Shown here one piece after another: positions 45,011-55,572 of a DNA stretch of 64,000 nt. How positions within the stretch are numbered: the first letter of the stretch is position 1; every line of letters begins with the position of its first letter. The stretch lies in assembly GCA_031216915.1 (NCBI GenBank), contig CM062296.1, positions 664,083,838-664,147,837 on the forward strand. The letters run 5' to 3'. A model generated the notes under the pieces. The model searched no databases, had not been told where the DNA came from, and saw only the letters and a list, made by a program, of their open reading frames with translations. The DNA is from Pictodentalium vernedei (lineage: Eukaryota > Mollusca > Scaphopoda > Dentaliida > Dentaliidae). Made by a program: the position numbers and the translations under genes.

Positions 45011-45117
45011 GAGCCACTGCACTTCCATCAAATGTATTTGCTGGTGCCAACAAATGTCAAGGCTTGGGCATTTTGATTCAAAATGCCCAAGGCTTGACAT
45101 TTCTTGGCACTGATTTG

Positions 45118-45780
45118 TACATTTGAAACAAGCTATTAATTGAAAATAGAATATGTTTTCATTTTTGGAATTCACTAAAACAAAACCAATGAGGGGTCTT
45201 AAGGTGAGTTTGAATGTTTTTTGAGTATACTTCTGGCTGGTTTGGGCCAATAATTTGGGTAAAGAGTTGATTTGATGAAATTTACACTTAGGCTGTACAG
45301 TGCACAGGGTTAGTTACTCAGTTAATAATGAACATATTTTTCACACCCAAAAAGTGTGACTAACCCTGTGCAATGCACAGGGTTAGTCACACTTTCTGGT
45401 TATAAAAATTGTTAACCCTTTACCCAACGTTACGGCCAAAACCGGCCAGCGCTATTCTCAAAAATCGCCAATTAATTTTCAAAATATTTTCATTTTTTGT
45501 CTCAAAAACATAGGTTATGACCCCTCGTTGGAACGAGGGGTCATAACCTATGTTTTTGAGACAAAAAATGAAAAAAATTAGTTATTCAAGAAATTTTTTT
45601 GCAAGTGTCGTCTGCTTTTCAGGTTATGTAAAGGGTTAACTGCCATATCACACACTACATGAAAATATACACTGATGTAAAATGCACAGGGTTGGCTGGT
45701 TACATGTTACATAGGGTGCGGGATTCAGGGAACTAATAGAAATAATTATACTGGATTGTGGGAAATTTTTTAAAGTGAAT
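45118..45780. mobile_element. ACAAGCTATTAATTG MITE, rearranged, with a TTAA MITE inside
   Basis: Contains the GCTATTAATTGAAAATAGAA end, the palindromic GTGACTAACCCTGTGCAATG core and the TTAA MITE at 45412-45639. Part of another TTAA MITE (CCAATGAGGGGTCTTA to TTGGGTAAAGAGTTGA) lies at 45186-45272. Confidence 0.55.
45412..45639. mobile_element. TTAA-flanked MITE
   Basis: TTAACCCTTTACCCAACG and TTATGTAAAGGGTTAA ends. The central palindrome CCCCTCGTTGGAACGAGGGG has almost no loop. Confidence 0.8.
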
Positions 45781-45980
45781 TCCAATGAAAGTGTCAATGA
45801 CACTGTAGCTCAACTTGTTAAGACATGTATATGACACAGCAATGACGAACATCTAGGTAATGACCTGATAACAAAGGTACATATAAAAGTATTGTAACGG
45901 CCTGTACATAAATACTGACCATAGCCTGTAAGAAATGTATAGGTAAAGTATTGTAAAGGTGGGTGACAGTCTGATGCTAA

Positions 45981-47598
45981 ACTAGAAAAGAAATCTTTGA
46001 GTCCCAGAGTGGGTCTGACTGAACCTCAAAATATTTGTTCTCATAGCACAGTGATAACAAAGGCACCCCAAAACACACTCGCTCCTGTCCCAAGGTGAAA
46101 AACAAAGGTACCCAAGAAGTTTCGTGAAGATCAGTTCATAAATACGAGCTGTATAGAAGTTGTGACAAAAAACTGATTGGACCTAATTTCGGTACAAAAT
46201 GGCCACAGGCAGCCATCTTGAATTTTGGACCGCACCCAGATACACTCATTCTCATCCCAAGGTGATAAAGGTACCCAAGAAGTTTCGTGAAGATCGGTTG
46301 ATAAATACAGCCTCTAGCCCGAGCCGTATTGACATGTGCACTTACAGTGTATAAGTAGCACTGAATAAATCAAAGTTCATCTAATTTGCATAATTTGTGC
46401 ATGAGAAAAAAACCCGTACTATATGTGATGTATTCCATGTTACTAAACATTCATACAAAAATTTATTCAAATCAGAACTTTCATACAGAAGTTCTGTACA
46501 AAAGACTGATTGCACTAATTTTGGTACAAAATGGCTGCTGGTAGACATCTTGAATTTCGGACCACACCCAAAAACAGTCGTTCTCATCCTACAGTGATAA
46601 CAAAGGTATCCAAGAAGTTTCGTAAAGATTGGTTCATAAATACGGCCTCTAGCCTGAGCCGTATAGAAGTTGTGTACAAAAAACTGATTATACCTAATTT
46701 CGGTACAAAATGGCCACTGGCAGCCATCTTGAATTTTGGACTGCATCCAGAAACATTTGTTCTCGTCCCAAGGTGATAACAAAGGTACCCAAGACGTTTC
46801 GTGAAGATCGGTTCATAAATACAGACAATAGCCCAAGCCATATTGACATGTGTACTTACTGTGTGTAAGATGCACTGAAAAAGTCAAAGTTCATTTAATT
46901 TGCATAATTTCTGCATGAGAAAAAAACCTGTATTATATGTGATGTATCCCATGGTACTAAACATTCACACAAAAAATTATTCAAATCAGCGCTTTCATAT
47001 GGAAGTCCTGCGCAAAAATCTGATTGCACCTAATTTTGTACAAAATGGCTGCTGGCAGCCATCTTGAATTTTGGCCGTACCCCAAAACACTAGTTCTCGT
47101 CCCACGGTGATACCAAAGGTACCCAAGAAGTTTCGTAAAGATCAGTTCATAAATACGGCATCTAGCCCGAGCCGTATTGGCATTTGCACTTACAGTGCTG
47201 AAAGTAACACTAAATACATCAAAGTTAGTCTAATTTGCATAATTTACGCACGAGAAATAAAACCCGTATTATATGTGATGTATCCCATGGTACTAAACAT
47301 TCATACAAAAAATTATTCAAATCAGCACTTTCATATGAAAGTTCTGCGCAAAAATCTGATTGCACCTAATTTTGTACAAAATGGCTGCCAGCGGCCAACT
47401 TGAATTTTGGATCGGACCCCAAAACACTTGTTCTTGTCCCATGGTCATAACAAAGGTACCCAAGAAGTTTCGTAAAGATCGGTTCATAAATACGGCCTCT
47501 AGCCCAAACCGTATTGAATTGTAGACGGACAGACTGCCAGATGGACGACTGGCCATGGCATAAGCTCAAAGTTGGCTTCGCTAAAATTGAGCTAAAAA
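45981..47598 (+). mobile_element. Tandem-repeat-cored element, family D
   Basis: Starts ACTAGAAAAGAAATCTTT (palindrome AAAG/CTTT). The core comprises about five ~290-310-bp units marked by GGTACCCAAGAAGTTTCGT, GGTTCATAAATACGG and GGCAGCCATCTTGAATTTTG. The end has GACGGACAGACTGCCAGATG and GACGAC, then AGCTCAA/TTGAGCT (47563-47569, 47587-47593) and AAAAA. Open frames in it are repeat by-products. Confidence 0.72.
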
Positions 47599-47987
47599 TC
47601 AATGATGGCTGTCATGGTGGCCATAGTGGATATGGCAGAAAAATGATTATCGAAAGGAACCTTTCTCTGGTCATCACTAATCCATCACAAAAAATAGGAT
47701 CCATGGTGCAATTCATTTTCAAGTTATTGCACAGACAAGCAAATATGACAAAAAGTCCAAGATGGTGGCCATACTGGATATGGCAGAAAACTGATTATAT
47801 CAAAAGGAACCTTCTCTAGCAACCACTAATCCACCACCAAAAAATAGGATACATGGTGCATTTCATTTTCAAGTTATTGTGTGGACAAACAAAAGTTAAT
47901 GGACAGATAGATGGAGAGACTGACAAACAGACAGATGGAATGGTCATACCATAATATGGCCCACTCCAGAGAGTGGCCATATAAAAA
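47599..47987 (+). mobile_element. Element E: 3' part with terminal hairpin
   Basis: Two ~165-bp repeats with GTGGCCATA and GGATATGGCAGAAAA precede GACAGATAGATGGAGAGACT. It ends in a strong hairpin, CCACTC/GAGTGG inside ATATGG/CCATAT (47954-47982), and AAAAA. No ACTAGA start was found, so it is truncated or fused to family D. Confidence 0.6.
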
Positions 47988-48344
47988 GTGAAAATTATCC
48001 ACATATTCATCCATAACTAATCAACAAATCATTTGATTATTTACATCATTCAATCAAATTAAAAAATATAAAATATCAGTATTAAAAGTGATTTATTTTC
48101 CTTTTCAATTTATATAAAAACCTTGCCATTTCTTAGACATACATGTATCACTACTTAATTCAACTTAAATTGTTTGCATGACTTTCTACTGCCATAAACT
48201 AATATCTCATTATTTCTAATAAATAACACTTAGAAAAATTTATCCAGTTGTTGTAGTGACATGTTTGTTTCTTCAATGGAGACAAAAGTTTTTGGGATTT
48301 CCTGTTTTTACTAATAAAAGAATGTTATGTGACAGACTGTTAAA

Positions 48345-48599
48345 ACTAGAGGATGGCCACCAAAGGGTGGCTGATTCCCCCGAAAAAAGCCTTGATAGCC
48401 ATTCCAACCTTATTCGCGACACACCCTCTGGTTGTGGGCAATAATAATACCAAGTATCATTAATATCCTTGAAGGCTGTAAGAAGTTATGGAGCAGACAC
48501 GAATTCCGTCTACGCCCGGATGGACAGACGGACGGACAGACAGACAGATGGACGACGTCACGGCTAGATTCCCCCGAATTTTTTTCGGGGGAATAAAAA
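48345..48599 (+). mobile_element. Element F: minimal complete member of the ACTAGAGG/hairpin group
   Basis: In 255 bp: ACTAGAGG, palindrome GCCACC/GGTGGC (48356-48371), subterminal ATTCCCCCGAA (48374-48384), then a GACGGACGGACAGACAGACA block (48528-48547). Last come the terminal hairpin ATTCCCCCGAA/TTCGGGGGAAT (48568-48594) and AAAAA. It lacks a tandem core, so it shows the end modules alone. Confidence 0.72.
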
Positions 48600-49730
48600 T
48601 GAAAATGTTATTCATTTTTTGCCTCAAAAACATAGCTACATCCCCCACACTGGAAAGAGGCAAAAGGGAATGTGCCAAAATGGAGGACTGTAGACCCACT
48701 TGCTCCTTCTGGAATCACACTTCAGCTGTTGGGAAAGTCTGATGACGAGATTTTTTCAAAATTGTGTTTCATTTGACAGTCTACTGATAGAACACCCCAA
48801 AATGAGCTACAAAATTTGGGGTGGCTCCTGCAAGAGCCGACACTTAAACAAGGACTTGCAAGTCCACCATCAAGCTCAAATTCAATGTTTGTGAAAAAGC
48901 ATAAAGAACGCAAGTTTAAGTTTCAGCTGGTGAAACTGTGTTGAACCCATGAGGCTTATTAGATAAGCCTATGCTTCAACTCACAATGATTTTTTGCAGA
49001 ATAGGAGATACATCTTAGTATGTGGAAAAAAACAGCTTTGCCTGTGTGAAATACACAAGTATATTCAATCAGCCAGGGGCTAATGCTATAATACTTTTAC
49101 AATGGTATTTTCTAGAATTGTATTTTTAACTTGTGAATTCACATGACTGAAATTAATCATTAAACATGTCAAAAGACGTGGCAATTTACCTTTAAGTAAA
49201 GCCCTATATCTTAGAGCTGGGCAGTTTTTCGATTCGGTTCTGGTTTTTGTGGCAAACCAGAAAACCAAACAAGACCTAGCAAAAACCAGCTGAATGGTTT
49301 TACTGAGTTTGTACATAAACTTTGCATAAACTGATAAAACTATCTTAATGGGAGGGAACTGGCCAACAGACCACCATGGACTCTCGTCACTTAATCTATC
49401 TTGCAAAGGGGTGAATACGTCGTTCCTGATTGTCACAACACAGACAGGGCTGTTGTGGTGAGTGGTGAAGTACAAACTTGTGGAATTTGTCCAAGTTAAG
49501 AAGACTGAAGTGTTACTTATTATCTGTCCTTAACACATAGAAAAACAAACCGAAACCAAGGTTTTTCCCCCAAAACTAAACCAAAACCGAAACCGAATCT
49601 GCAAAATCAAAACCTTCCAGCACTATTTGAAATGCTACTGCTTAATTTTCACCATTTATAGTCATAAAGAAAAAAGACAATTCTGGAACATACAACTGTA
49701 AAAGATTTATAGGATTGGCCCCAGAACTTG
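48600..49730. other. Spacer without supported gene
   Basis: Includes a short CCTCAAAAACATAGCTACAT relic of the TTAA MITE centre near 48620. The remainder is unassigned. Confidence 0.4.
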
Positions 49731-49732
49731 GT

Positions 49733-50557
49733 TGACTCTTTAACTAACATGACCATCAGATGACACTTGCAAAACAATTTCTTAAATTGGCCTAAAAAAG
49801 TTAAAAACCTGTTTCTCAGGTCCTTTTGGCTGCTGCATGCTCTCTTTTTATAACCAATGTAAACTTAAGAAAATAAAAATTAAATGGTTTATGTCTGATA
49901 TTTTACCCAAGTTAATAAAACTGATAAATTTGTCCCTTGAGTGCAACAAGGCTTTACAAGAATTTAGCATTGCAAAGCCTTCTTGCACTCAAGGGACAAA
50001 ATACAGCACCACCCATGCTATTCTGTAGATTATGAGGCATAAAACATAAACCAAAAACATGAACTTTTGATGGCAACGAAATAATAACAAAAATAAAATA
50101 TCAAAACACCCACCTACATGCAATTTTACACAAAAAGACCTAAGAAACGGAAGATCTACTTTGTGGGACCACAACTATACATTTTTATTTTTTAGCCTCT
50201 GAAAATATAGCTCAGACATGTATGATCCCTCAATGAGCTCATTGCACTGCTGGGTCATATGTTAGGTTTTGGAGGCAAAAATGGAAAAAATTATATTAGG
50301 TAATTTCTGAATAAATTCTCTAAAATAGAGCAGGAGAGTCTAACTCAGTTCCTACACCCTTACTGAAATTAGCCTGACCGGTTCCGTTCAGATTTGACCT
50401 CATTTGAGGTGAAAAGATCCCCCAAGTCAGCCCCTCTTTGTAAACTTTTAGTGTGGTGGTATAGTTATTGTGTGGTGGTACCATTTCTGATGTCCGATTA
50501 TACTGTACCTGTGATTGTTTGGCTGGTTATATATTTTTGGTAATTAGGTAAGGGGTT
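49733..50557. mobile_element. Old TTAA-type MITE carrying a nested palindromic MITE
   Basis: The left end TTGACTCTTTAACTAACATG and right end AATTAGGTAAGGGGTTAA bracket a degenerate GATCCCTCAATGAGCTCATT centre. The palindromic MITE 49808-50165 lies within the left arm. Confidence 0.5.
49808..50165. mobile_element. Palindromic MITE, copy of 625-1005
   Basis: CTGTTTCTCAGGTCC at the left and CCTAAGAAACGGAAGATC at the right, with the TGTCCCTTGAGTGCAACAAG / CTTGCACTCAAGGGACA hairpin in the centre. Confidence 0.7.
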
Positions 50558-51640
50558 AATTCTTTGAACTGTTTATGAAAAACTGAATATTTAATGCATT
50601 ACATCATGCTCATAGGGCTAAGTCAAATAAGGAAAAGTGAATTAAATACATCTAATGGAATCAATTATGGAAAATAATGTCTGAAATGCAAAATCCTGTT
50701 ATTGACAGTGAAAAATAGACTTCATGATATGAGACAATCAATCTGCATTTGTATGGGTTATGCAAATGGAAATAAAGAAGAACGACCAATCACTCATGCA
50801 GACATCACATATGTTCATCTAAAGAAATTATTTCAGTTGTATTTACAAAGAACTGTTATGCAGAATAACCTCAGATACTGAATGGCGTAATTAATGTCTT
50901 CAGGGTTCATACACCTCTCCTACTAAGAAATTCCATAACTTTTCAATGAGTTTATAACAATTTTTCCAAAACACGCAGACGAAAAATTCTGAAACATTTC
51001 CATACCTAATACATGTTCCAAACTCTTCCATTCACCACATGCAAACTGTTGTGCAATCCCACTGTCTGGAAATGTGTGCCTGAACAGTGTGCTCACATCA
51101 GAGTTTGAATTGTATGAATTGTGTTGAGAAACCGTATAAAGAGTCCATGAAGATCGGCATGTAATATGCCCCGGGTATGCAAATGCTTCCCAAATCAGGT
51201 TGCAGGAAGATCTGGAAATTTTTTCATTCTGTTGTTTAAGCTATATTTTTTCTCCTAATTCCATGACAATTCCATACCCACCTAATTAAATTTTATTTCT
51301 TCAGAACCTTTCCCTATCCAATATTAAAAAAAACTTGTATTTTCCATACTTTTCAAGAGTATGGAATATTATTTTTCCAATACCATATTTTTTCCAGGAT
51401 TCCATACCTACATATGAACCCTGGTCTTTAACCACTCAGAAAAGTGAAGGGAACCAAGTTTTCTGTCCACTCTAGGGCCTTTTTTTAAATAAAAAACAAA
51501 ATCTCATCATACAGAATACTTGGTCTCTACAAAACTTTAAAATTCAATGAGATTCAAAATTGTTCTGATTATTTGTATCAATTTGATTTGCCTTGTATTA
51601 ATTTCAGAAATTTTTGAACTGTGAAGATGTTCTCAAAATC
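50558..51640. other. Spacer without recognised gene
   Basis: Repeated ATTCCATA and TTTTCCATAC motifs occur in 50930-51420 but no element ends were recognised. Confidence 0.4.
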
Positions 51641-51659
51641 CTACCAAGCGTCTCCTCTT

Positions 51660-51715
51660 GAACTCTTCTTCTATCATCAGGTCTCCTTTTCAGGAGACCT
51701 GATGATAAAAGAAGA
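51660..51715. repeat. Perfect hairpin
   Basis: CTTCTATCATCAGGTCTCCT pairs with AGGAGACCTGATGATAAAAG across a 4-base loop. It may be the centre of a foldback element. No RNA gene is claimed. Confidence 0.7.
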
Positions 51716-52021
51716 ATTTAGGAAGGTTCCACTTCCGAAACTACTTTGATTCTTTTCTGGAATATTCTGCTTTTTGGTTGGACTACCCAAACAAACAATT
51801 TGCCGCTGAATACAATACTTGCGTAAAGATAGGTAATATCTACAGCTGTGAGGAGATGCAATATTTAAAGCTTTAAAAGCCATGAGAATTGATTCGGGAT
51901 TCCTTTTGATTTGAAATTCTCGGCTTGATTTGATTCAGGGCTTTGATTCCATCTGACATTTGAGATTCGCAGTACCCTACAAAATACAACTATGGAATTC
52001 TTTGAAAAGAAATAACGGGTG

Positions 52022-52290
52022 TTGGTCAAAACGTCCCCTAACCAAAACGTCCCCACCAAAACGTCCCCTAAATTTGGTCAAAACGTCCCCTATCTTTGGT
52101 CAAAACGTCTCCCAACATTGGTCAAAACGTCCCCCAATATTGGTCAAAACGTCCCCCAGACCTCAGATTGGTCAAAACGTCCCCCGACTTTGGTCAAAAC
52201 GTCCCTCAACATTGGTCAAAACACCTCAATTTGGTCAAAACGTCCCCAACTTTGGTCAAAACGTCCCCCGACTTTGGTCAAAACGTCTTT
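52022..52290 (+). repeat. Minisatellite of TTGGTCAAAACGTCCCC units (forward arm)
   Basis: About 12 units of 16-24 bp, with a constant GGTCAAAACGTCCCC and a variable AACATT, ACTTT or ATATT linker. Translated frames of VKTSPNIGQNV type are repeat artefacts. Confidence 0.9.
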
Positions 52291-52320
52291 CATGGGGTCA
52301 GGCCAGGCACGTAGCTATGG

Positions 52321-52380
52321 GGGTGCACGAGAGGGGGGGGGGCAACTGCCCCCCCCCCAAAAAACTCAGTCTTGCCCCCC

Positions 52381-52411
<31 letters not shown>

Positions 52412-52412
52412 A
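52321..52412. repeat. Poly-G / poly-C / poly-A low-complexity block
   Basis: A run of G (52336-52344), a C run (52375-52400) and an A run follow GTAGCTATGGGGGTGC. Exact lengths may be unreliable. Confidence 0.85.
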
Positions 52413-52429
52413 TATTCTCAATTATATAT

Positions 52430-52655
52430 TAATGAGTACACGGTGTGTCGTGAAAGATTTGATGTTATGGGTTCGAAAACGAATCGTATTGAATAAGAAA
52501 ATTACACAAAGTGCGGGACCAAAAAGTCAATAATTTCAGTCATCTGACGACGTTTATGGACAATTTGCGCCATGCACTTTGGGTAGAATAGAGCGAATTA
52601 ATGAGTACACGGTGTGTCGTGAAAGATTTGATGTTATGGGTTCGTATTGAATAAG
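52430..52655 (+). repeat. Direct repeat of ~50 bp, 165 bp apart
   Basis: AATGAGTACACGGTGTGTCG and the following ATTTGATGTTATGGGTTCG occur identically at about 52430 and 52598. Confidence 0.85.
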
Positions 52656-53029
52656 AAGGGAGAATAAGATTTCGAATATTCACAGGACCCTATTTTTGAT
52701 CCCCGGGGTGCCAGTAACAGCCAGTAATGGAAAAAATAGTATCGCTACTTTTGTAATTAAGAAAGTTTGTATAAAGTTTGTATAATTGTTTACCTTTATT
52801 CTTGTTTGGTTTTATTTTGTAAAAAAAAAATCATCCTCAAGATATGTACGTAGACAAAACTACAATAAAAAAATCATCCTCAAGATCTGTACATAGACAA
52901 AACTACAATTGTTGTTGTTGTTTTTTTAAAATCATTCTCAATAAATGATCACACTTTTGCCTTCTTGCTGTATGTTTTTAAACACAACGAAACAAACTCG
53001 TTGAATTCGCTAAAACAAGAAGAAACATC

Positions 53030-53255
53030 TGGGGACGTTTTGACCAATGTTGGGGGTCGTTTTGACCAATGCCGGGGGACGTTTTGACCAATGCCGGGGG
53101 ACGTTTTGACCAATGTTGGGGGACGTTTTGACCAATGCCGGGGGACGTTTTGACCAATGTTGGGGACGTTTCAATGTCGGGGGACGTTTTGACCAATGCC
53201 GGGGGACGTTTTGACCAATGCCGGGGGACGTTTTGACCAATGTCGGGGGACCTTA
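53030..53255 (-). repeat. Same minisatellite in inverted orientation (reverse arm)
   Basis: About 11 units of GGGGGACGTTTTGACCAAT, the complement of the forward arm. Units here are more uniform than at 52022-52290. Confidence 0.9.
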
Positions 53256-53311
53256 AACCACTCCTGCAGTGAATCAAATCAGCATGCATCATGCATAAAA
53301 GGTAAATCTGA

Positions 53312-53575
53312 AAGTCTAGTAAGAAAGACCATGCAGGAAATAAGAAATCTCTCATTTGCAGAATGAGGTCCCCAGAGGGTGAATTTGCTGATTTTATCCC
53401 ATACAGTGGGCCAATTTATCCTCTAGGTACCTCTTTCTGTTTAGACTTGAGACCTTTATTCAGACTGAGGTTCACAGAAGGTAAATTTAATGATGCTGCT
53501 AATCAAATTCACCCTATGGGGACCTCATTCTGCAGATGACAGTCTGCTTATTTCCAGGCTTGCTAGTAAGATGCT
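53312..53575. mobile_element. Short TIR element with GCAGAATGAGGTCCCC arms
   Basis: Terminal inverted repeats of about 60 bp, from GGAAATAAGAAATC to GAGGTCCCCAGAGGGTGAAT, mirrored by ATTCACCCTATGGGGACCTC to GCTTATTTCC. Related copy at 54298-54575. Confidence 0.7.
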
Positions 53576-53798
53576 ATGACAAATGAATCAACCTTATCAC
53601 AAGATGAATTGAAACAGTTTGGAAGTAAAAACAAGAAATACATGAAAAAATGAGTAATATAAACTAACTAACAACAGAAATACAAAAAGAGAAAATGAAA
53701 CAAATAAAATTAATTAATAAATAAAAGCTAAATACTCTTTACAAAACTGAATCTGAAGACTAGTAATATGTGATTCAAATGTCCTGTTATTCAACTAT
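53576..53798. other. Spacer without recognised gene
   Basis: A-rich sequence between two small elements. Nothing supported. Confidence 0.4.
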
Positions 53799-53967
53799 TT
53801 AACCCTTTACCTAACATGAAAAGCAGAGGACACTTGCAAAAAGAAATTCTTGAACAACTAATTTTTTGTCTCAAAAACATAGGTTATGACCCCTCATTGG
53901 AATGAGCTTGACGAGTCTGATGATAGAAGAAGGCCGGTTTTGTCCATTATGCTGGGTAAAGGGTTAA
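53799..53967. mobile_element. TTAA-flanked MITE, internally deleted
   Basis: TTAACCCTTTACCTAACATG and GCTGGGTAAAGGGTTAA ends. The second palindrome arm is missing. Confidence 0.7.
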
Positions 53968-53999
53968 CTGGTCCAGTGCTTATTTAACATATAAACATA

Positions 54000-54245
54000 A
54001 TCCTGATTGCCCACCTGGGAGAATGGTGATACTGTGTTTTAAAGCATACTGCACATGAATGAGGCACTTGCCTTCAACTGTTGCTAACTCCACTTGGGCA
54101 GAGTTAGTTAGTTGGAGTCTGACAGTTGCTTGCTGCTGCTCAGTGGTTCTCTCCAGTTTCCTCCACCCATAACTGTCCCAACATGATTTAAGTCCTGGCT
54201 GTTGAAAGTGTCATTGGTCACCAACAAACAGAAAAAAACATTTAA
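54000..54245 (+). mobile_element. SINE fragment
   Basis: TCCTGATTGCCCACCTGG, CACTTGCCTTCAACTGTTGC, GACAGTTGCTTGC and GCTGTTGAAAGTGTCATT match the SINE body. The head is absent. Confidence 0.65.
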
Positions 54246-54297
54246 CCTTTAAACTCTCTTGTCACCTTGATAAACTTTGTGTTTTCAAAATAGGACA

Positions 54298-54575
54298 CTG
54301 TGAGCATGCTTGGAAATTAGAAGACAGTCATGTGCCGAGTGAGGTCCCCAGATGTTGAATTTGGTGATGTTATCGTGCACAACAGGGTAGCATTAGTAAA
54401 TTTACCCTCTGTGAACCTCAATCTGAATCAAGGCCTCAGGCCAAAACAGAAAGAGGTACCCAGAGGATAAATTGGGGAATTCTAGCCCACTGTATGGGAT
54501 ACCATCAGCAAATTCACCCTCTGGGGACCTCATTCTGCAAAGAACATATTGCTTATTTCCAGGCTTACCTGTGAG
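54298..54575. mobile_element. TIR element with GAGGTCCCC arms, second copy
   Basis: GAGGTCCCCAGATGTTGAAT at 54340 and ATTCACCCTCTGGGGACCTC at 54513 are inverted, with GGAAATTAGAAGACAG and GCTTATTTCCAGGC as outer arms. Confidence 0.65.
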
Positions 54576-54798
54576 AGTCATGAATAAAGTCTTGTGGACA
54601 ATTTTAAAATTATCCTTGCAGTGATATCTAATCAAGTGTTGGCTGCCTTTACAGGCAAGACTTGACTAGATATAACAGCCAAGCCATTTACAGGTTACAG
54701 AGTGTCTTCATGTCTTGGGTGTATCAGGTCATTTTCATCATCTGCAGCTACACTGCAATTGCAACCCTTATATCACATCATGTTTAGCCAACTGTTTA

Positions 54799-55253
54799 TA
54801 ATTAACAAGCTATTAATTGAAAATAGAATATGTTTTCAATTTTGGAATTCACCTTAAAAAATATATTAAACAATCCAGTATAAGTATTTCCATTAGTTGC
54901 TTGAAGCCTGTGCCTTGTGAAACATGCAACCAACTAAACCTGTGCATTTTAAGCCTTAGTGAGCATATATTTTCATGTAGTGTGTGATATGGCAGTTGTC
55001 AATTTTTTATAACCAGATATTTCTGGTTGAAAAAAAAAATCATTATCAACTGAGCAACCAACCCTGAACACTGTAAGCCTTAGTGTAAATCTCATCTACA
55101 TCAACTCTTTACCCAATGTAATGGCCAAAACCAACCAGTACTATTCTCAAGAAACATTCAAACTTAAGACCCCTCTTTGTTTTTTTTGGCTGAATTTCAA
55201 AATGAAAACACATTCTCTTGTCAATTAATAGCTTGTTAATTGTGCTGCCCACA
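54799..55253. mobile_element. Complete MITE with long ACAAGCTATTAATTG terminal inverted repeats
   Basis: ATTAACAAGCTATTAATTGA with the following AATAGAATATGTTTTCA at the left is mirrored by TGAAAACACATTCTCTTG and CAATTAATAGCTTGTTAAT at the right. The interior has the TATAACCAG palindrome and a fragment of TTAA MITE. About 455 bp, non-coding. Confidence 0.75.
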
Positions 55254-55504
55254 TTAACTGGTAAAGTGCCAATTTTTTTCTGACAACAAATCAAAGCTCA
55301 TCATATACTGCTCTATTACATTTAATTGGATAGTGCCTTATAGGCACTATCCAATTAAATGTCAGAGAGCAAGGTATTGTATAAAAAAATCTGATTCATA
55401 TCAGGGACAATAAAGGCTTCCTCAGGCAGAATGTAGCTACAGCCAGTTATTGCCTGTCAATTTTAGTAAAGCCCAAAATAGGGCTTCCAGTACTCTACCA
55501 GTTA
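55254..55504. mobile_element. Foldback element (TTAACTGGT...ACCAGTTAA)
   Basis: Inverted ends TTAACTGGTAAAGTGC and CTACCAGTTAA, with the central ATTTAATTGGATAGTGCC / GGCACTATCCAATTAAAT palindrome. Same family as 36763-37070. Confidence 0.7.
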
Positions 55505-55572
55505 AAAGACCCTCGACCCAGGCATTATTACCAGTCCTATTTCACAAGTGCAGAAAAACTTGTCCACCACAG

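Noticed and set aside
46381..46841. Minus-strand ORFs of 85-133 codons
   Set aside because: Within the family D tandem array; related ORFs appear in each unit.
51660..51715. microRNA precursor from the perfect hairpin
   Set aside because: Perfect arms without bulges and similar hairpins throughout the window fit a foldback element better. No expression evidence.
52022..52290. CRISPR-like array of short repeats
   Set aside because: Spacer segments are only 4-9 bp and similar, the host is an animal, and no cas genes are present. It is a minisatellite.
51960..52496. Open frames of up to 178 codons rich in KTSP and GQNVP
   Set aside because: Produced by the 20-bp minisatellite and the following poly-C. 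Three overlapping frames are open at once.
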